Notes under the pieces: generated by a model
Seen by the model: only the letters and a program-made list of their open reading frames with translations
Databases searched by the model: none
Told to the model about the DNA's origin: nothing
Made by a program: the position numbers and the translations under genes
Assembly (NCBI RefSeq): GCF_041222825.1
Contig: NZ_CP139482.1
Coordinates: 1-64,000 of the forward strand
Direction of reading: 5' to 3'
DNA: 64,000 bases
DNA from: Candidatus Thalassolituus haligoni
GTDB taxonomy: Bacteria > Pseudomonadota > Gammaproteobacteria > Pseudomonadales > Oceanobacteraceae
Shown here: in pieces, positions 41,410 to 50,656 of the stretch
Layout: every line of letters begins with the position of its first letter
How positions within the stretch are numbered: the stretch's first letter is position 1

Positions 41410-42465
41410 ATGAGCAAAACCATCAAGCGCCTGCTGTTTGCCGCGCTGATTTGTGTAACGGCGAATGTTTCGGCGTTGCAGCTGTTGCCGAACGCACCTC
41501 AGGAGTACGTGGTTGTGAAAGGCGATACCCTTTGGGATATTTCTGCTCGCTATACCAACAACCCCTGGAAGTGGCCGGAAATCTGGTATCAGAACCCGCA
41601 AATCAGCAATCCTCACCTGATTTTTCCGGGTGATGTGATTGGTCTGGTTACCATCGACGGTCAGACCCGCGTCAGTGTGGTTAGCCGGGGGGACGCCAGT
41701 CGCACGGTGAAACTCAGCCCCGGCATGGTCAAATTGCAGCCAACGGCACGGATAGAATCGATTGAATCGGCGATTCCGGCGATTCCGGCTGGGGCCATCC
41801 GCAGTTATCTGCGTGAGCACCGGGTCGTTGATGGTGAAGTCTTGCGTAATTCGCCGCGTATTCTGTCGGGTGTTGATGACCATTTGCTGATGGGCGCTGG
41901 CAGCTCGGTGTATGCGCGCGGCAATTTCCGTCTGCACAACGCCAATGCGTTTGGCATTTTCCGCCAGGGCCAACTGTATAAAGACCCCGAGACCGACGAA
42001 ATTCTGGGCCTTGAGGCCATCGATATTGGTCTGGCACGAGTGATTGCCCGTGATGACGACATTGCCACCATTGAACTGGATCGGACTTATCAACAAGTGG
42101 CCGTGGGTGACGTGTTGTTGCCGACCGAAGACCGTGAGCTGGTGACCCAGTTTTTCCCCAAAAGCCCCGAACATAAGGTCGTCGGTCAGATTCTGGCGGT
42201 ATCCGGTGGTGTTTCCCAGGTCGGACAGTTTGATGTGGTGGTATTAAACCGGGGTGAGCGCGACTACCTTGAGCCGGGCGATGTACTGGTGATCAACAAA
42301 GCTGGTGCGGTAGTTTTTGACCGGGTCGCGGATGAAAAAGTCCGCATGCCGGAAGAGCGTGCTGGCACCATGATGGTGTTCCGCACTTTCGAAAAACTGT
42401 CCTACGCGCTGATCATGCGGGCGACACGTCCGCTGCGGGTCGGGGACAAGTTCGTTAATCCCTGA
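41410..42465 (+). CDS. LysM domain peptidoglycan-binding protein
   Basis: A 351-aa exported protein. The signal peptide ends around ANVSALQ, and a LysM domain follows at about 33-80 (KGDTLWDISARYTNNPW, PGDVIGL). The rest of the protein is a conserved tail found in the LysM protein between def and dprA in Pseudomonas (PA0020). It is thought to act in the cell envelope; the exact role is not known. Confidence 0.9.
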   Translation: MSKTIKRLLFAALICVTANVSALQLLPNAPQEYVVVKGDTLWDISARYTNNPWKWPEIWYQNPQISNPHLIFPGDVIGLVTIDGQTRVSVVSRGDASRTVKLSPGMVKLQPTARIESIESAIPAIPAGAIRSYLREHRVVDGEVLRNSPRILSGVDDHLLMGAGSSVYARGNFRLHNANAFGIFRQGQLYKDPETDEILGLEAIDIGLARVIARDDDIATIELDRTYQQVAVGDVLLPTEDRELVTQFFPKSPEHKVVGQILAVSGGVSQVGQFDVVVLNRGERDYLEPGDVLVINKAGAVVFDRVADEKVRMPEERAGTMMVFRTFEKLSYALIMRATRPLRVGDKFVNP

Positions 42466-42550
42466 CATCCGCCGGCAGCAGGGCTGGCATCAAGCGTAAA
42501 AACCTCAACAAAGCATCGCCCTGACCTCAGGGCGTCAAGGAGCAACGCTC

Positions 42551-43627
42551 ATGGACGAGCTGTTATCTGCCTGGTGGCGACTGCGTCAAGTACGTGGCGT
42601 CGGTGCCACCACGCTCTACCAATTACGCGACCTGCTGGGCAGTCTTGATGCCTTGCCTGCTTGCTCCACCAGCGACTTGCTGGCACTGGGTCTGAAACCC
42701 GCCGTCGTGCAGCAATTTCAGCAACAACCCCTGACCGCCGCATTTGATGCCCTGCTGGAATGGCAAAAAACACCCGGTCAGGGGTTATTAACCTGCGATG
42801 ACCCGTGTTATCCACCCGCCCTGGCCAGCCTGACGGATGCCCCCTTGTGGCTCTACTGGCGCGGCAATCCAGTGGTGTTGCAACAGCCGCTGGTAGCGAT
42901 GGTCGGCAGTCGTAATCCAACCCCTTATGCTCGAGACTGGGCCAGACAATGCGCTGCCGATCTGGCGCGGGCGGGTGTTTGTGTGGTCAGCGGGTTGGCA
43001 CTGGGTATCGACGGTGCTGCCCATCAGGGCGCACTGGAGGGGGCTGGCAGCACCATTGCGGTGCTCGGTTGTGGTGCCGATGTGGTTTATCCGAAACGCC
43101 ATCGCCCCCTGTACGAACAGATTTATCAACGCGGGCTGATTTTGTCGGAACTGCCTGAGGGCACCCAGCCACAGGCGTCGTTTTTCCCCGGCCGCAACCG
43201 CATTGTCAGTGGCTTGTGCGGCGCGGTGATTGTGGTCGAAGCCGCGACCAAAAGCGGCTCGTTGATTACTGCTCGACTGGCCGCCCAACAGGGCCGGGAT
43301 GTGATGGCCTTGCCCGGTGCTGTCACCAACCCGCTCGCTGCGGGCTGTCATCAACTGATTCGCGACGGTGCGCTGTTGGTGCGCGATGCCACCGACGTAC
43401 TGCAAGAACTGGATATGCTCTGTCTGACTCCACCGGCCAGCGAACCGGCGCTCCAACCGTCGGTTCCGCCATTGGTAACCGAGCTGGACTTTGCCTCGAC
43501 CACCAGCCTGGATGTGCTGGCCATTCGTACTGGCGAATCGGTCTCCACGCTGATGGCCAGCCTGCTGGAGCTGGAACTCGAAGGCTGGCTGACGCAGGAG
43601 CCGGGCGGTTATCGGCGTTTGCGCTGA
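42551..43627 (+). CDS. dprA: DNA-processing protein DprA
   Basis: Loads RecA on incoming single strands in natural transformation. The 358-aa protein has the Rossmann-like DprA core with GSRNPTPY, VSGLALGIDGAAHQGAL and FPGRNRIVSG, and a C-terminal winged-helix tail. It is the last ordinary core gene before the integron-like block; in Pseudomonas the next gene would be tsaC. Confidence 0.95.
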   Translation: MDELLSAWWRLRQVRGVGATTLYQLRDLLGSLDALPACSTSDLLALGLKPAVVQQFQQQPLTAAFDALLEWQKTPGQGLLTCDDPCYPPALASLTDAPLWLYWRGNPVVLQQPLVAMVGSRNPTPYARDWARQCAADLARAGVCVVSGLALGIDGAAHQGALEGAGSTIAVLGCGADVVYPKRHRPLYEQIYQRGLILSELPEGTQPQASFFPGRNRIVSGLCGAVIVVEAATKSGSLITARLAAQQGRDVMALPGAVTNPLAAGCHQLIRDGALLVRDATDVLQELDMLCLTPPASEPALQPSVPPLVTELDFASTTSLDVLAIRTGESVSTLMASLLELELEGWLTQEPGGYRRLR

Positions 43628-43645
43628 GGGCTGGCCTGATTGGAG

Positions 43646-43764
43646 CCTAAGATACAGAGTTACCAGAGCCTGCTGCCTAGTCATCATGACCTCTTTGCTC
43701 TGAGGCTGTATCCATTCAGCCGCATAAAGCTGGAGATTTGATTGATGAAAGGGCTTTTGCTCAT
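43646..43764 (-). pseudogene. intI: Integron integrase remnant (left copy, N-terminal part)
   Basis: On the minus strand an ATG at 43764 with a GAGAGGAG ribosome site opens with MSKSPFINQISSFMRLNGYS, which is close to the start of the right-hand integrase (MGKRPFLNQISRFMRLNGYS). A 22-bp stretch at 43704-43725 is the exact reverse complement of 52056-52077, and the untranslated leaders also match. The frame stops soon after; TRQQALVTLYLR then fits a later part of the integrase, with the segment between deleted and everything beyond missing. So this is a dead fragment just after dprA. Confidence 0.85.
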
Positions 43765-44095
43765 GGTTCTGCTCCTCTCGAAAGAACTGCATGAATAAAC
43801 AGAATACCAGTGCTGCAAATACAAACGTGCGTGTTGTGTCAGAATTAATTGCCTGTTTTTCCATCAGCTGTTAGCGTAAGTGGTCGACATAAGAGGCATT
43901 AGAGCATTGGGGAAAATGCTTTGCGTGCCATCAAGGATGGAAAAACACGCATGCGCGCTTAGTCGGGCAGGAACGGTTGGGTAGGTAGTGAAATGATTAA
44001 TAAAATCAAAGGCTTAAATGATATTTGCAACAAAATAAGCCACCGATAAAACGCGTATGCTCAGAAATAAAACTGTTACAGTCCCGGAGTTAATA
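43765..44095. other. Leader and possible attI region of the left integron remnant
   Basis: Non-coding, AT-rich toward the right. The first part matches the leader of the right-hand intI. The motif GGAAAAACACGCATGCGCG at 43939-43957 recurs with one change at 51827-51845 near the right-hand intI. No gene is visible. In an integron the recombination site attI would be expected here; the exact site cannot be set by eye. Confidence 0.45.
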
Positions 44096-44602
44096 ATGAA
44101 AAATTTGATTATCTTTATAATTTTCTTATATGCAAGTGCGGCATATTCCTTATGTGAAGACTCGAAGTTTGCTAAAGACTCTTCAGTAAGTTCGAATGAT
44201 CACACCGCAAAATTACTTGTTAAGGAAGATGCTGAATTCAACTCTTACTTTGTTCAGTTTGATGGTGATTTTGATCAGTTACTTACAAAGGTAAAAAAAG
44301 AAGACTGTGGCTGGGGTGTTTTCGAACCTTCTGGAATATTAGAATTTTTCAGTATATCTTCAGAATATTCATTATTTCAATTTAGCTGGGATTACAATCC
44401 AAGCGGCTCAGCATATGCAGATAAATACTTTTGCTACATGTATCTACAATTCGAGGAAGAAGCAGAGGTATTATACACCTCTTGTGAGAATGTAATTGAT
44501 GATCCAGGGTTGCCAAAAGGATTTACAAGTTATGATATTAAAAACGGCAAGCTTACACTCACAGATGAAAATGATTTAATAGTATTCGAGAAGGGCTTGT
44601 AA
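44096..44602 (+). CDS. Secreted protein of unknown function, integron cassette-like
   Basis: A 168-aa protein with a signal peptide (MKNLIIFIIFLYASAAYS) and an acidic, aromatic-rich mature part; two cysteines pairs may form disulfides. ATG at 44096 is preferred because of GGAG about 8 nt before it and because the signal peptide starts there; the frame extends upstream to 44057 without a site. The DNA is much richer in A and T than dprA. The TAA stop falls inside the first box of an attC-like hairpin, the usual layout of a gene cassette. No family recognised. Confidence 0.75.
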   Translation: MKNLIIFIIFLYASAAYSLCEDSKFAKDSSVSSNDHTAKLLVKEDAEFNSYFVQFDGDFDQLLTKVKKEDCGWGVFEPSGILEFFSISSEYSLFQFSWDYNPSGSAYADKYFCYMYLQFEEEAEVLYTSCENVIDDPGLPKGFTSYDIKNGKLTLTDENDLIVFEKGL

Positions 44603-44652
44603 CAAAAAATTCCAGGGGACTGCGGCGCCAGCCCCAGAGTTTGGCGTTACAC
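44597..44652 (+). repeat. attC: attC-like recombination site 1
   Basis: 56 bp bounded by TTGTAAC and GTTACAC, which pair in six of seven positions. The inner arms (AGGGGACT, AGCCCC) also pair imperfectly. Length and layout fit integron attC sites of about 57 bp. The stop of the gene before it lies within the first box. Confidence 0.65.
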
Positions 44653-44667
44653 TGCTTAATCTCTCTC

Positions 44668-44698
44668 TTGCAAAAAAAATACGGCAACGCCGTATAAT
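44668..44698 (+). promoter_or_regulatory. Promoter and operator of the first toxin-antitoxin module
   Basis: TTGCAA at 44668-44673 and TATAAT at 44693-44698 with a 19-nt gap give a sigma-70-like promoter. A perfect inverted repeat, ATACGGC-aac-GCCGTAT, at 44679-44695 overlaps the -10 box, as expected for self-repression by the antitoxin. Confidence 0.65.
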
Positions 44699-44706
44699 CT
44701 GGTGTT

Positions 44707-45068
44707 ATGATATTTATCGAAACCAGTGTTTTTACGAAACTTCTCTCAGATTACCTTTCAGATGAAGATTATCGTGCATCGCAGACTTATCTCATACAAA
44801 AGCCCGATGTTGGCGATATCGTCAAGGGTTCCCCGGTGGTGTTAGGAAATTTCGCTGGGCTCCCGATGGAAAGGGAAAAAGCGGTGGTGTTAGAAAGGTT
44901 CGCTGGGCTCCCGATGGAAAGGGAAAAAGCGGTGGTGTTCGAGTTATCTACTATTGGAAGAAGCCTGATCGTGAGATTTGAATGCTTACGATTTATAGTA
45001 AATCGGAGCGACCTACGATTCCTGGTCATATTTTGAAACAAATTGCAGAGCCAATAGATCATGAGTAA
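44707..45068 (+). pseudogene. Broken RelE/HigB-type toxin
   Basis: The first 43 codons (MIFIETSVFTKLLSDYL..., DIVKGS) match the intact toxin at 45461 in layout. Two extra bases near 44831-44834 shift the frame. After them, in the original frame, GGVRKFRWAPDGKGKS is present twice, then GGVRVIYYWKKPDREI, a TGA where a tryptophan is expected, and MLTIYSKSERPTIPGHILKQ to a TAA at 45066-45068 that overlaps the antitoxin ATG. So there is a frameshift, a 48-bp duplication and a nonsense codon. The toxin cannot be active. Confidence 0.85.
44835..44930 (+). repeat. 48-bp tandem duplication inside the toxin remnant
   Basis: Two direct copies of 48 bp (44835-44882 and 44883-44930) with a few differences (TTAGGAAATTTC versus TTAGAAAGGTTC). 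The unit is exactly 16 codons, so it arose in frame. The unit starts in a GGTGGTGTT sequence that is also found right after the second copy, a likely slippage point. Confidence 0.9.
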
Positions 45069-45339
45069 GCGAGATATTGGTGCTGAGATTCTGGGTGGCA
45101 TTAGAGAAATTCAGCAGTACAAGAAAGGTACGGTTCAATTAAAAACCACAGCGCTTTCGGAGCCTTCACCACCACAAGTGATCCGCTCAAAGCTCAAAAT
45201 GTCTCAATCAGCATTTGCGGGGGTTAGTATGCGTACGCTCCAAGATTGGGAGCAGGGCCGCCGCGAACCGCCAGGCCCGGCTGTGGCCCTGCTACGTATT
45301 GCAGAACAACACCCGGAAGTCTTTACTCAACTGTACTAA
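45061..45339 (+). CDS. XRE-type antitoxin (partner toxin broken)
   Basis: A 92-aa DNA-binding antitoxin with helix-turn-helix sequence LKMSQSAFAGVSMRTLQDWE followed by QGRREPPGPAVALLRI. It is closely similar in layout to the antitoxin at 45768. The frame is intact although its toxin is dead, so it may be kept as a regulator or as protection against related toxins. Confidence 0.88.
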   Translation: MSKRDIGAEILGGIREIQQYKKGTVQLKTTALSEPSPPQVIRSKLKMSQSAFAGVSMRTLQDWEQGRREPPGPAVALLRIAEQHPEVFTQLY

Positions 45340-45341
45340 AC

Positions 45342-45413
45342 CTGTAACGAGCGTAGGCTGTCGGCCACAATTTCCGCTGCGTTCCAAACCAGCCGCAGCT
45401 ACGGGCGTTAGCC
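45342..45413 (+). repeat. attC: attC-like recombination site 2
   Basis: 72 bp between CTGTAAC, just past the antitoxin stop, and GTTAGCC. The ends of the arms (CGTAGGCTG, CAGCTACG...CGTTAG) pair in part. The right arm AACCAGCCGCAGCTACGGGCGTTAG recurs almost exactly after the next module. Confidence 0.55.
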
Positions 45414-45434
45414 GTAAATACCACTTGCTGCGGT

Positions 45435-45449
45435 TACGTCAATGACGTA
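45435..45449 (+). promoter_or_regulatory. Operator of the second toxin-antitoxin module
   Basis: TACGTCA-a-TGACGTA is a perfect inverted repeat 12 nt before the toxin ATG. Its 15-base form TACGNCAANGNCGTA is the same as that of the first module (44680-44694), fitting two related antitoxins. Confidence 0.6.
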
Positions 45450-45460
45450 TAGTTCATGCT

Positions 45461-45775
45461 ATGTACACAATTATTGAAACTCCTACATTTAAAAATGATG
45501 TAGAGAGAATTTGGTCAGAAGATGAGCGCGGTGAATTTTGCACTTGGATTGCGGCAAATCCCAATGAGGGTGATGTCATTCCAAATAGTGGAGGTTGTCG
45601 AAAAATCCGATGGTCAAAGCGAGGTGCTGGCAAACGAGGTGGTGTAAGAGTTATTTACTATACAAAGCTAGCTAATGGCGAAATTTGGTTGCTAGTAATT
45701 TACAGCAAGTCCGTAAAAGAAAATATACCTACTCATATTCTTAAATCAATTCGCGAGGTAATTGAAAATGAATAA
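45461..45775 (+). CDS. RelE/HigB-family toxin
   Basis: A 104-aa intact toxin. The core GGCRKIRWSKRGAGKRGGVRV and LLVIYSKSVKENIPTHIL are features of RelE/HigB-like ribosome-dependent mRNA interferases. It precedes its antitoxin (reverse gene order, as in higBA) and overlaps it by 8 nt. It is the intact relative of the remnant at 44707. Confidence 0.88.
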   Translation: MYTIIETPTFKNDVERIWSEDERGEFCTWIAANPNEGDVIPNSGGCRKIRWSKRGAGKRGGVRVIYYTKLANGEIWLLVIYSKSVKENIPTHILKSIREVIENE

Positions 45776-46070
45776 ATCCCAAATAATGTCAGGCGAAGAG
45801 CTTGGCGAAAAGTTACTCCTGTCAGTTCGTGAAATGCAAGCTGGCAATGCCGCTCGCACGACCAAAGTAGAGCCTAACGATGTAGCCAAAGCTAGGCTGA
45901 AAACGGGCTTATCTCAAACGCAATTTGCATCAGCATTACAAATTTCTGCTCGTACCTTGCAAGAATGGGAGCAAGGCCGTAGACAGCCTTCAGGTGCAGC
46001 CAAAGCTTTAATTAACATAGCGTTTCGCCACCCTGAAGTTATTCAAGAAGAAGTTCAGGCGAACGGCTGA
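45768..46070 (+). CDS. XRE-type antitoxin
   Basis: A 100-aa antitoxin with helix-turn-helix LKTGLSQTQFASALQISART and LQEWEQGRRQPSGAAKALI. ATG at 45768 overlaps the toxin stop and is preferred over an upstream TTG at 45762. It should bind the operator at 45435-45449. Confidence 0.9.
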   Translation: MNKSQIMSGEELGEKLLLSVREMQAGNAARTTKVEPNDVAKARLKTGLSQTQFASALQISARTLQEWEQGRRQPSGAAKALINIAFRHPEVIQEEVQANG

Positions 46071-46135
46071 CAAGGCGGTATTGTCGGATCAATTTTTCGC
46101 TGCCTCAAAACCAGCCGCAGTTACGGGCGTTAGTT
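46065..46135 (+). repeat. attC: attC-like recombination site 3 (weak)
   Basis: Starts around the antitoxin stop (GGCTGAC) and ends in GTTAGTT. The right arm AACCAGCCGCAGTTACGGGCGTTAG has one change from site 2, but the left arm pairs poorly. Confidence 0.4.
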
Positions 46136-46151
46136 TGCCCACTGGAGATAG

Positions 46152-46430
46152 TCAGTCGATGGGGAATTTTTGCTTCTGGTGTAGAACTCGCATTACGCGA
46201 ATCATTGAGCCTTCAACCCCGTAGGAAACGATCATTAAAATGTCGGGAATAATGAGCAGCCGTCCTCTAATGCCATCACGTTGAACACCCGTTAAAGGTT
46301 GTTCAAGTAGATTTACTACTTTAGCTTCAATGATTTCGTCAGTTTTTTCAGCGACGCCAGGGTTAAAGTCATAAAGAAACTCAAAGATCTTCTCACGATC
46401 ATTCAGCGACTCTTCTTCCCATAAAATCAT
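46152..46430 (-). CDS. RelE/ParE-superfamily toxin
   Basis: A 92-aa toxin of the RelE/ParE fold: early helix ESLNDREKIFEFLYDFNPGVAE, then LLEQPLTGVQRDGIRGRLLI and MIVSYGVEGSMIRVMRVLH. Encoded after its antitoxin with a one-base overlap. Opposite in direction to the two modules before it. Confidence 0.85.
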   Translation of the reverse strand: MILWEEESLNDREKIFEFLYDFNPGVAEKTDEIIEAKVVNLLEQPLTGVQRDGIRGRLLIIPDILMIVSYGVEGSMIRVMRVLHQKQKFPID

Positions 46431-46711
46431 TATTGATCTCGGCTGCGAATTTTAGCCTTTCGTTCAGCTATTCTCGTTTTTGCTGTTTCATGGTCGATGA
46501 ATAAAGTTTTTCCTGAGTCAAATTTCTCAAATGCTAGGTTTACTTGTTCAGTTAACCAAGCGTCATGAGATAATGCTTTTCTTTGTTGCTCTGCCATTTG
46601 CTCAGTGAGTTCTCGGCAAGCATCGCTGAGTGTGCGACCTTGGCTCTCAGCCATTTGCTGAGCCAAGCGTTTAATTTCGTCATCAACACGAAATTGAATT
46701 CTGGTATCCAT
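46430..46711 (-). CDS. RelB/DinJ-type antitoxin
   Basis: A 93-aa antitoxin. The N-terminal ribbon-helix-helix (MDTRIQFRVDDEIKRLAQQM) is of the RelB/DinJ type. ATG at 46711 has GGGAG 7 nt upstream and the protein begins as the family does; the longer frame to 46807 is not credible. The stretch 46712-46978 upstream shows no gene. Confidence 0.86.
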   Translation of the reverse strand: MDTRIQFRVDDEIKRLAQQMAESQGRTLSDACRELTEQMAEQQRKALSHDAWLTEQVNLAFEKFDSGKTLFIDHETAKTRIAERKAKIRSRDQ

Positions 46712-46978
46712 GAGTTGCTCCCAAATTAATGTGCGTACAAACGTTAGCACTAGCATGAGGGAAGGACAACTAACACAGCGTTTAAGAGTCCTGCGCGCCA
46801 TACGCACTCGTGATCATTTTTGCGGGCCGATAAGTCCATACCGACAAAAGCGCAAGGATACTCAACAGCAAACAATCCGCTCTCAATCAAGCCACTAAAC
46901 GCGTTGCGCTGGCTGATGCTTGTCGAGTTTCCGGTGATGGGGTAGGGTTCGGCCAATTACCTTGCAGGAACAGCCGCC

Positions 46979-47536
46979 TTGTCTTATTACCTCAATACCT
47001 GGCATTTGCAGCAGGCTTGCCGTGCGATTAACTCGGGCGGTGTTATTGCTTACCCTACCGAAGCGGTCTGGGGTCTGGGTTGTCATCCGGCAGATGAGCG
47101 TGCGATTGAGCGGGTGTTGGCCTTAAAACAGCGGCCATGGCAAAAAGGGCTGGTGGTGGTGGCTGCTTCGCTATCGCAGTTGGATGACTGGCTCTTACCC
47201 TTGAGCAGCCAGGATGAAGCGCAGGTGCGCGCCAGTTGGCCCGGGCCGGTATCCTGGGTGTTGCCTTGCCGGGATGAGGTTAGCCCGTTGCTGCGAGGGA
47301 CGCATTCATCGCTGGCGGTGCGTATTTCTGATCATCCGCTGGTGTCGGCCTTGTGCCAGCAAGTCGGGCCGCTGGTGTCGACCTCGGCTAACCCTGCCGG
47401 GGCCGAACCTGCTCGTACAGCACTGAAAGTCCGGCAGTATTTTGCCGATGATCTGGATTATTTACTGCCCGGTGTACTGGGTGGCCGTCGTCAACCTTCC
47501 GAAATTCGAACTCTGGACGGCACGCGCTTGCGCTGA
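46979..47536 (+). CDS. tsaC: Threonylcarbamoyl-AMP synthase TsaC
   Basis: Makes the activated threonylcarbamoyl for the t6A tRNA base. The 185-aa YrdC/Sua5-fold protein has SGGVIAYPTEAVWGLGC, KGLVVVAAS and LVSTSANPAGAEP. It appears to start with TTG at 46979 after an AGGA site. A core gene that should directly follow dprA; here 3.3 kb of integron-like DNA lies between. Confidence 0.93.
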   Translation: MSYYLNTWHLQQACRAINSGGVIAYPTEAVWGLGCHPADERAIERVLALKQRPWQKGLVVVAASLSQLDDWLLPLSSQDEAQVRASWPGPVSWVLPCRDEVSPLLRGTHSSLAVRISDHPLVSALCQQVGPLVSTSANPAGAEPARTALKVRQYFADDLDYLLPGVLGGRRQPSEIRTLDGTRLR

Positions 47537-48514
<978 letters not shown>

Positions 48515-48540
48515 GCACGAGAATACGCAGGAGCACACGC

Positions 48541-49368
48541 ATGACAGATCGTTACGCCGTCGTCGGTAACCCCATAGGTCACAGCAAGTCACCGGCGATA
48601 CATACCGCGTTTGCGGCGCAAACCGGTGAAGATATTCTATACACCGCTTTGTTGTTGCCACTGGATGGCTTCGAGCACCAAGCCCGGCTGTTTTTTGAGC
48701 ATGGAGGCGGTTGCGGTTTGAATATTACCGTACCGTTCAAGGAAGATGCCTACCGGTTGGCCGATGACTATACCGACCGCGCCAAACGGGCGGGGGCAGT
48801 TAATACACTGAAAAAACGGCCAGATGGTTCCTTGTTAGGAGATAACACCGATGGCGCTGGTCTGGTACTGGATCTGAAACGCCACAGTGTGCCGCTGGCG
48901 AATCGCCGTATCTTGCTGCTAGGTGCCGGTGGAGCTGCCCGTGGTGTGTTGCAACCGCTGCTGGAAGAAATGCCTGCCGAACTGGTGATTGCCAACAGGA
49001 CGCAAAGCAAGGCCGAGCAACTGGCTGCGGACTTCAGCGATCTGGGAGCGATCCGCGCCAGCACCTTTGCCGATCTGAGCGGGCCGTTCGATCTGATCAT
49101 CAATGGCACCTCCGCCAGCCTGGGGGGCGATCTGCCACCTCTGGCTGATACGCTGGTGGCGGCCAATACCGTGACCTATGACATGATGTACGGCGCACAG
49201 CCAACCGTCTTTAATGCCTGGGCCAGTGCCCTCGGGGCCGCACAGACCATTGACGGTCTGGGGATGTTGGTAGGACAGGCCGCTGAATCATTTTACGTCT
49301 GGCGCGGTAAGCGCCCGGATGTGGCCAACGTGATCACGATGCTAAAGCAGGATCGTCGTCGCGGCTGA
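48541..49368 (+). CDS. aroE: Shikimate dehydrogenase
   Basis: NADP-dependent step of aromatic amino acid synthesis, 275 aa. [15 protein letters not shown], the catalytic-lysine region [22 protein letters not shown] and the cofactor loop GAGGAARGV are all present. End of the core segment; integron-like DNA resumes right after the stop. Confidence 0.97.
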   Translation: MTDRYAVVGNPIGHSKSPAIHTAFAAQTGEDILYTALLLPLDGFEHQARLFFEHGGGCGLNITVPFKEDAYRLADDYTDRAKRAGAVNTLKKRPDGSLLGDNTDGAGLVLDLKRHSVPLANRRILLLGAGGAARGVLQPLLEEMPAELVIANRTQSKAEQLAADFSDLGAIRASTFADLSGPFDLIINGTSASLGGDLPPLADTLVAANTVTYDMMYGAQPTVFNAWASALGAAQTIDGLGMLVGQAAESFYVWRGKRPDVANVITMLKQDRRRG

Positions 49369-49451
49369 AACAGCTTTGGCGCTAGCCGCAGGGGCGACGC
49401 CAGTACGGTATACAAGGACAGGGTGCACTGATATCAGAGGTATCATCACCC

Positions 49452-49681
49452 TCACTCGAAAGTTACACGCCAGTTACCATTGACAATAATTGACCACAGA
49501 CCCTTTCGGCTACCTTTTAACTGATGCAGCTGGTAACCAGGGATATCCAAATCCTCAATACAATGAGCAGTAAGGCCGCAAGCTGCATTCTTAGTTTAGT
49601 GACGTGAGCAGCTTGAATACCCTTCTTAGTTCCGGTTTTATAGAACTTTTCCAGGCCTTTGTGCTTGAAGGATTTAATCAT
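49452..49681 (-). pseudogene. higB: Broken HigB-type toxin
   Basis: On minus, ATG at 49681 gives MIKSFKHKGLEKFYKTGTKK, KLRMQLAAL, then the frame shifts. In another frame the usual HigB core follows: AHCIEDLDIPGYQLHQLKGS, RKGLWSIIVNGNWRVTFE, then a TGA where the family reads on. At least two frame breaks and no antitoxin gene follow, so it is dead. The stretch 49369-49451 shows only faint continuation of the tail. Confidence 0.82.
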
Positions 49682-49718
49682 ATTCAGATTGCAGCGTGTT
49701 GCGCAACACTGTCAAGAC

Positions 49719-49761
49719 GCATAACGCTTGGGTTCGGTAGTTTTCAACCCATTTGTTACAA
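49719..49761 (-). repeat. attC: attC-like recombination site 4 (short)
   Basis: On minus, TTGTAAC at the start and GTTATGC at the end, with inner arms TGGGTT and AACCCA that pair perfectly. At 43 bp it is shorter than the typical 57 bp. It lies between the broken higB and the next module. Confidence 0.55.
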
Positions 49762-49817
49762 CTTGCCTCATTTGTGGCATATTGCTACAATCTGGCAATA
49801 TTGACCCCAAAGAGGAT

Positions 49818-50045
49818 ATGACCGTGGCAACTACTAGCATACGATTAGACCAAGACCTTATTGATAAAGCCACTATTATGGCAAGGGCTCTGAACCGAAC
49901 ACCACCCAAGCAAATTGAGCATTGGGCTAAAATTGGTGAAATGATGGAAGACAACCCGGATTTGCCATACGAGTTCGTTAAGCAAGCAATAATTGCGAAA
50001 GCTGAAAAAGAGGCTGGAAAACTGGAGAGCTACGATTTTGGCTAA
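49818..50045 (+). CDS. ParD-like antitoxin
   Basis: A 75-aa protein with an N-terminal ribbon-helix-helix like stretch (TSIRLDQDLIDKATIMARAL) and an acidic C-terminus, as in the TA_anti-like ParD group. ATG at 49818 follows an AGAGGA site. It overlaps the toxin by 8 nt. Confidence 0.8.
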   Translation: MTVATTSIRLDQDLIDKATIMARALNRTPPKQIEHWAKIGEMMEDNPDLPYEFVKQAIIAKAEKEAGKLESYDFG

Positions 50046-50328
50046 GGCAACTGGTGTTTTACAAACTCCGAGTTTCAAAAAAGCTGTAAAGAAACTTAAG
50101 CCCAACCAAAAGAAAGATCTGGATAATGCCATTAAAGAACTAATGTCGAAACCGACGCTTGGTGAGCAGAAAAAAGGAGATCTATCTTTTTTGCGTGTAC
50201 ACAAATTCAAAATGAGTAAACAGTTTACATTATTAGGATACAGTTTTAATGATGGCACGCTGACTCTCGAATTAATGGCACTTGGTTTACATGAAAATTT
50301 TTACCGCGATATCAAACGCAGCACCTAG
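50038..50328 (+). CDS. RelE/ParE-superfamily toxin
   Basis: A 96-aa toxin (TPSFKKAVKKLKPNQKKDLD, LSFLRVHKFKMSKQFTLLGY, ALGLHENFYRDIKR) typical of RelE/ParE toxins that end in a conserved histidine-tyrosine region. TTG at 50038 inside the antitoxin end is the most likely start; the frame is open further upstream. Intact. Confidence 0.82.
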   Translation: MAKATGVLQTPSFKKAVKKLKPNQKKDLDNAIKELMSKPTLGEQKKGDLSFLRVHKFKMSKQFTLLGYSFNDGTLTLELMALGLHENFYRDIKRST

Positions 50329-50419
50329 AGTTGCAAAGCAACTGGAACGGTGCTAGAGCAACTTATTATCTGCCATTGCTTGGTAGAGAATAAGAGAACA
50401 AAGTACAGGATACAATACT

Positions 50420-50656
50420 ATGCCTACAGAACTAGCAAACCTTAAAACCACCGCTCTATCGCTGCCAGAAGGTGAACGCGCCGAGCTTGCAAAAGACCTG
50501 CTTATGAGCCTAGATGGGCCTGCAGATACAGATGTAAAAAAAGCATGGGATGTTGAAATCTGCCGCAGAATCAATGAGATAGAAGCAGGAAAAGCAAAAC
50601 TACTGGACGCTGATGAAGTCTTAGCCAATGTTAAAAAGCGTTTGAATTTGAATTGA
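50420..50656 (+). CDS. Addiction module antitoxin (PF09720 type)
   Basis: A 78-aa putative antitoxin with LSLPEGERAELAKDLLMSLD and the ending AKLLDADEVLANVKKRL, the pattern of the short 'addiction module component' family. It overlaps the following toxin as TGATG. An imperfect hairpin around 50325-50365 separates it from the module before. Confidence 0.85.
   Translation: MPTELANLKTTALSLPEGERAELAKDLLMSLDGPADTDVKKAWDVEICRRINEIEAGKAKLLDADEVLANVKKRLNLN

Noticed and set aside
42788..43864. A 358-codon open frame on minus over dprA
   Set aside because: Most of it is antisense to dprA with no family features; only its first part is meaningful, and that is explained by the left intI remnant in a neighbouring frame.
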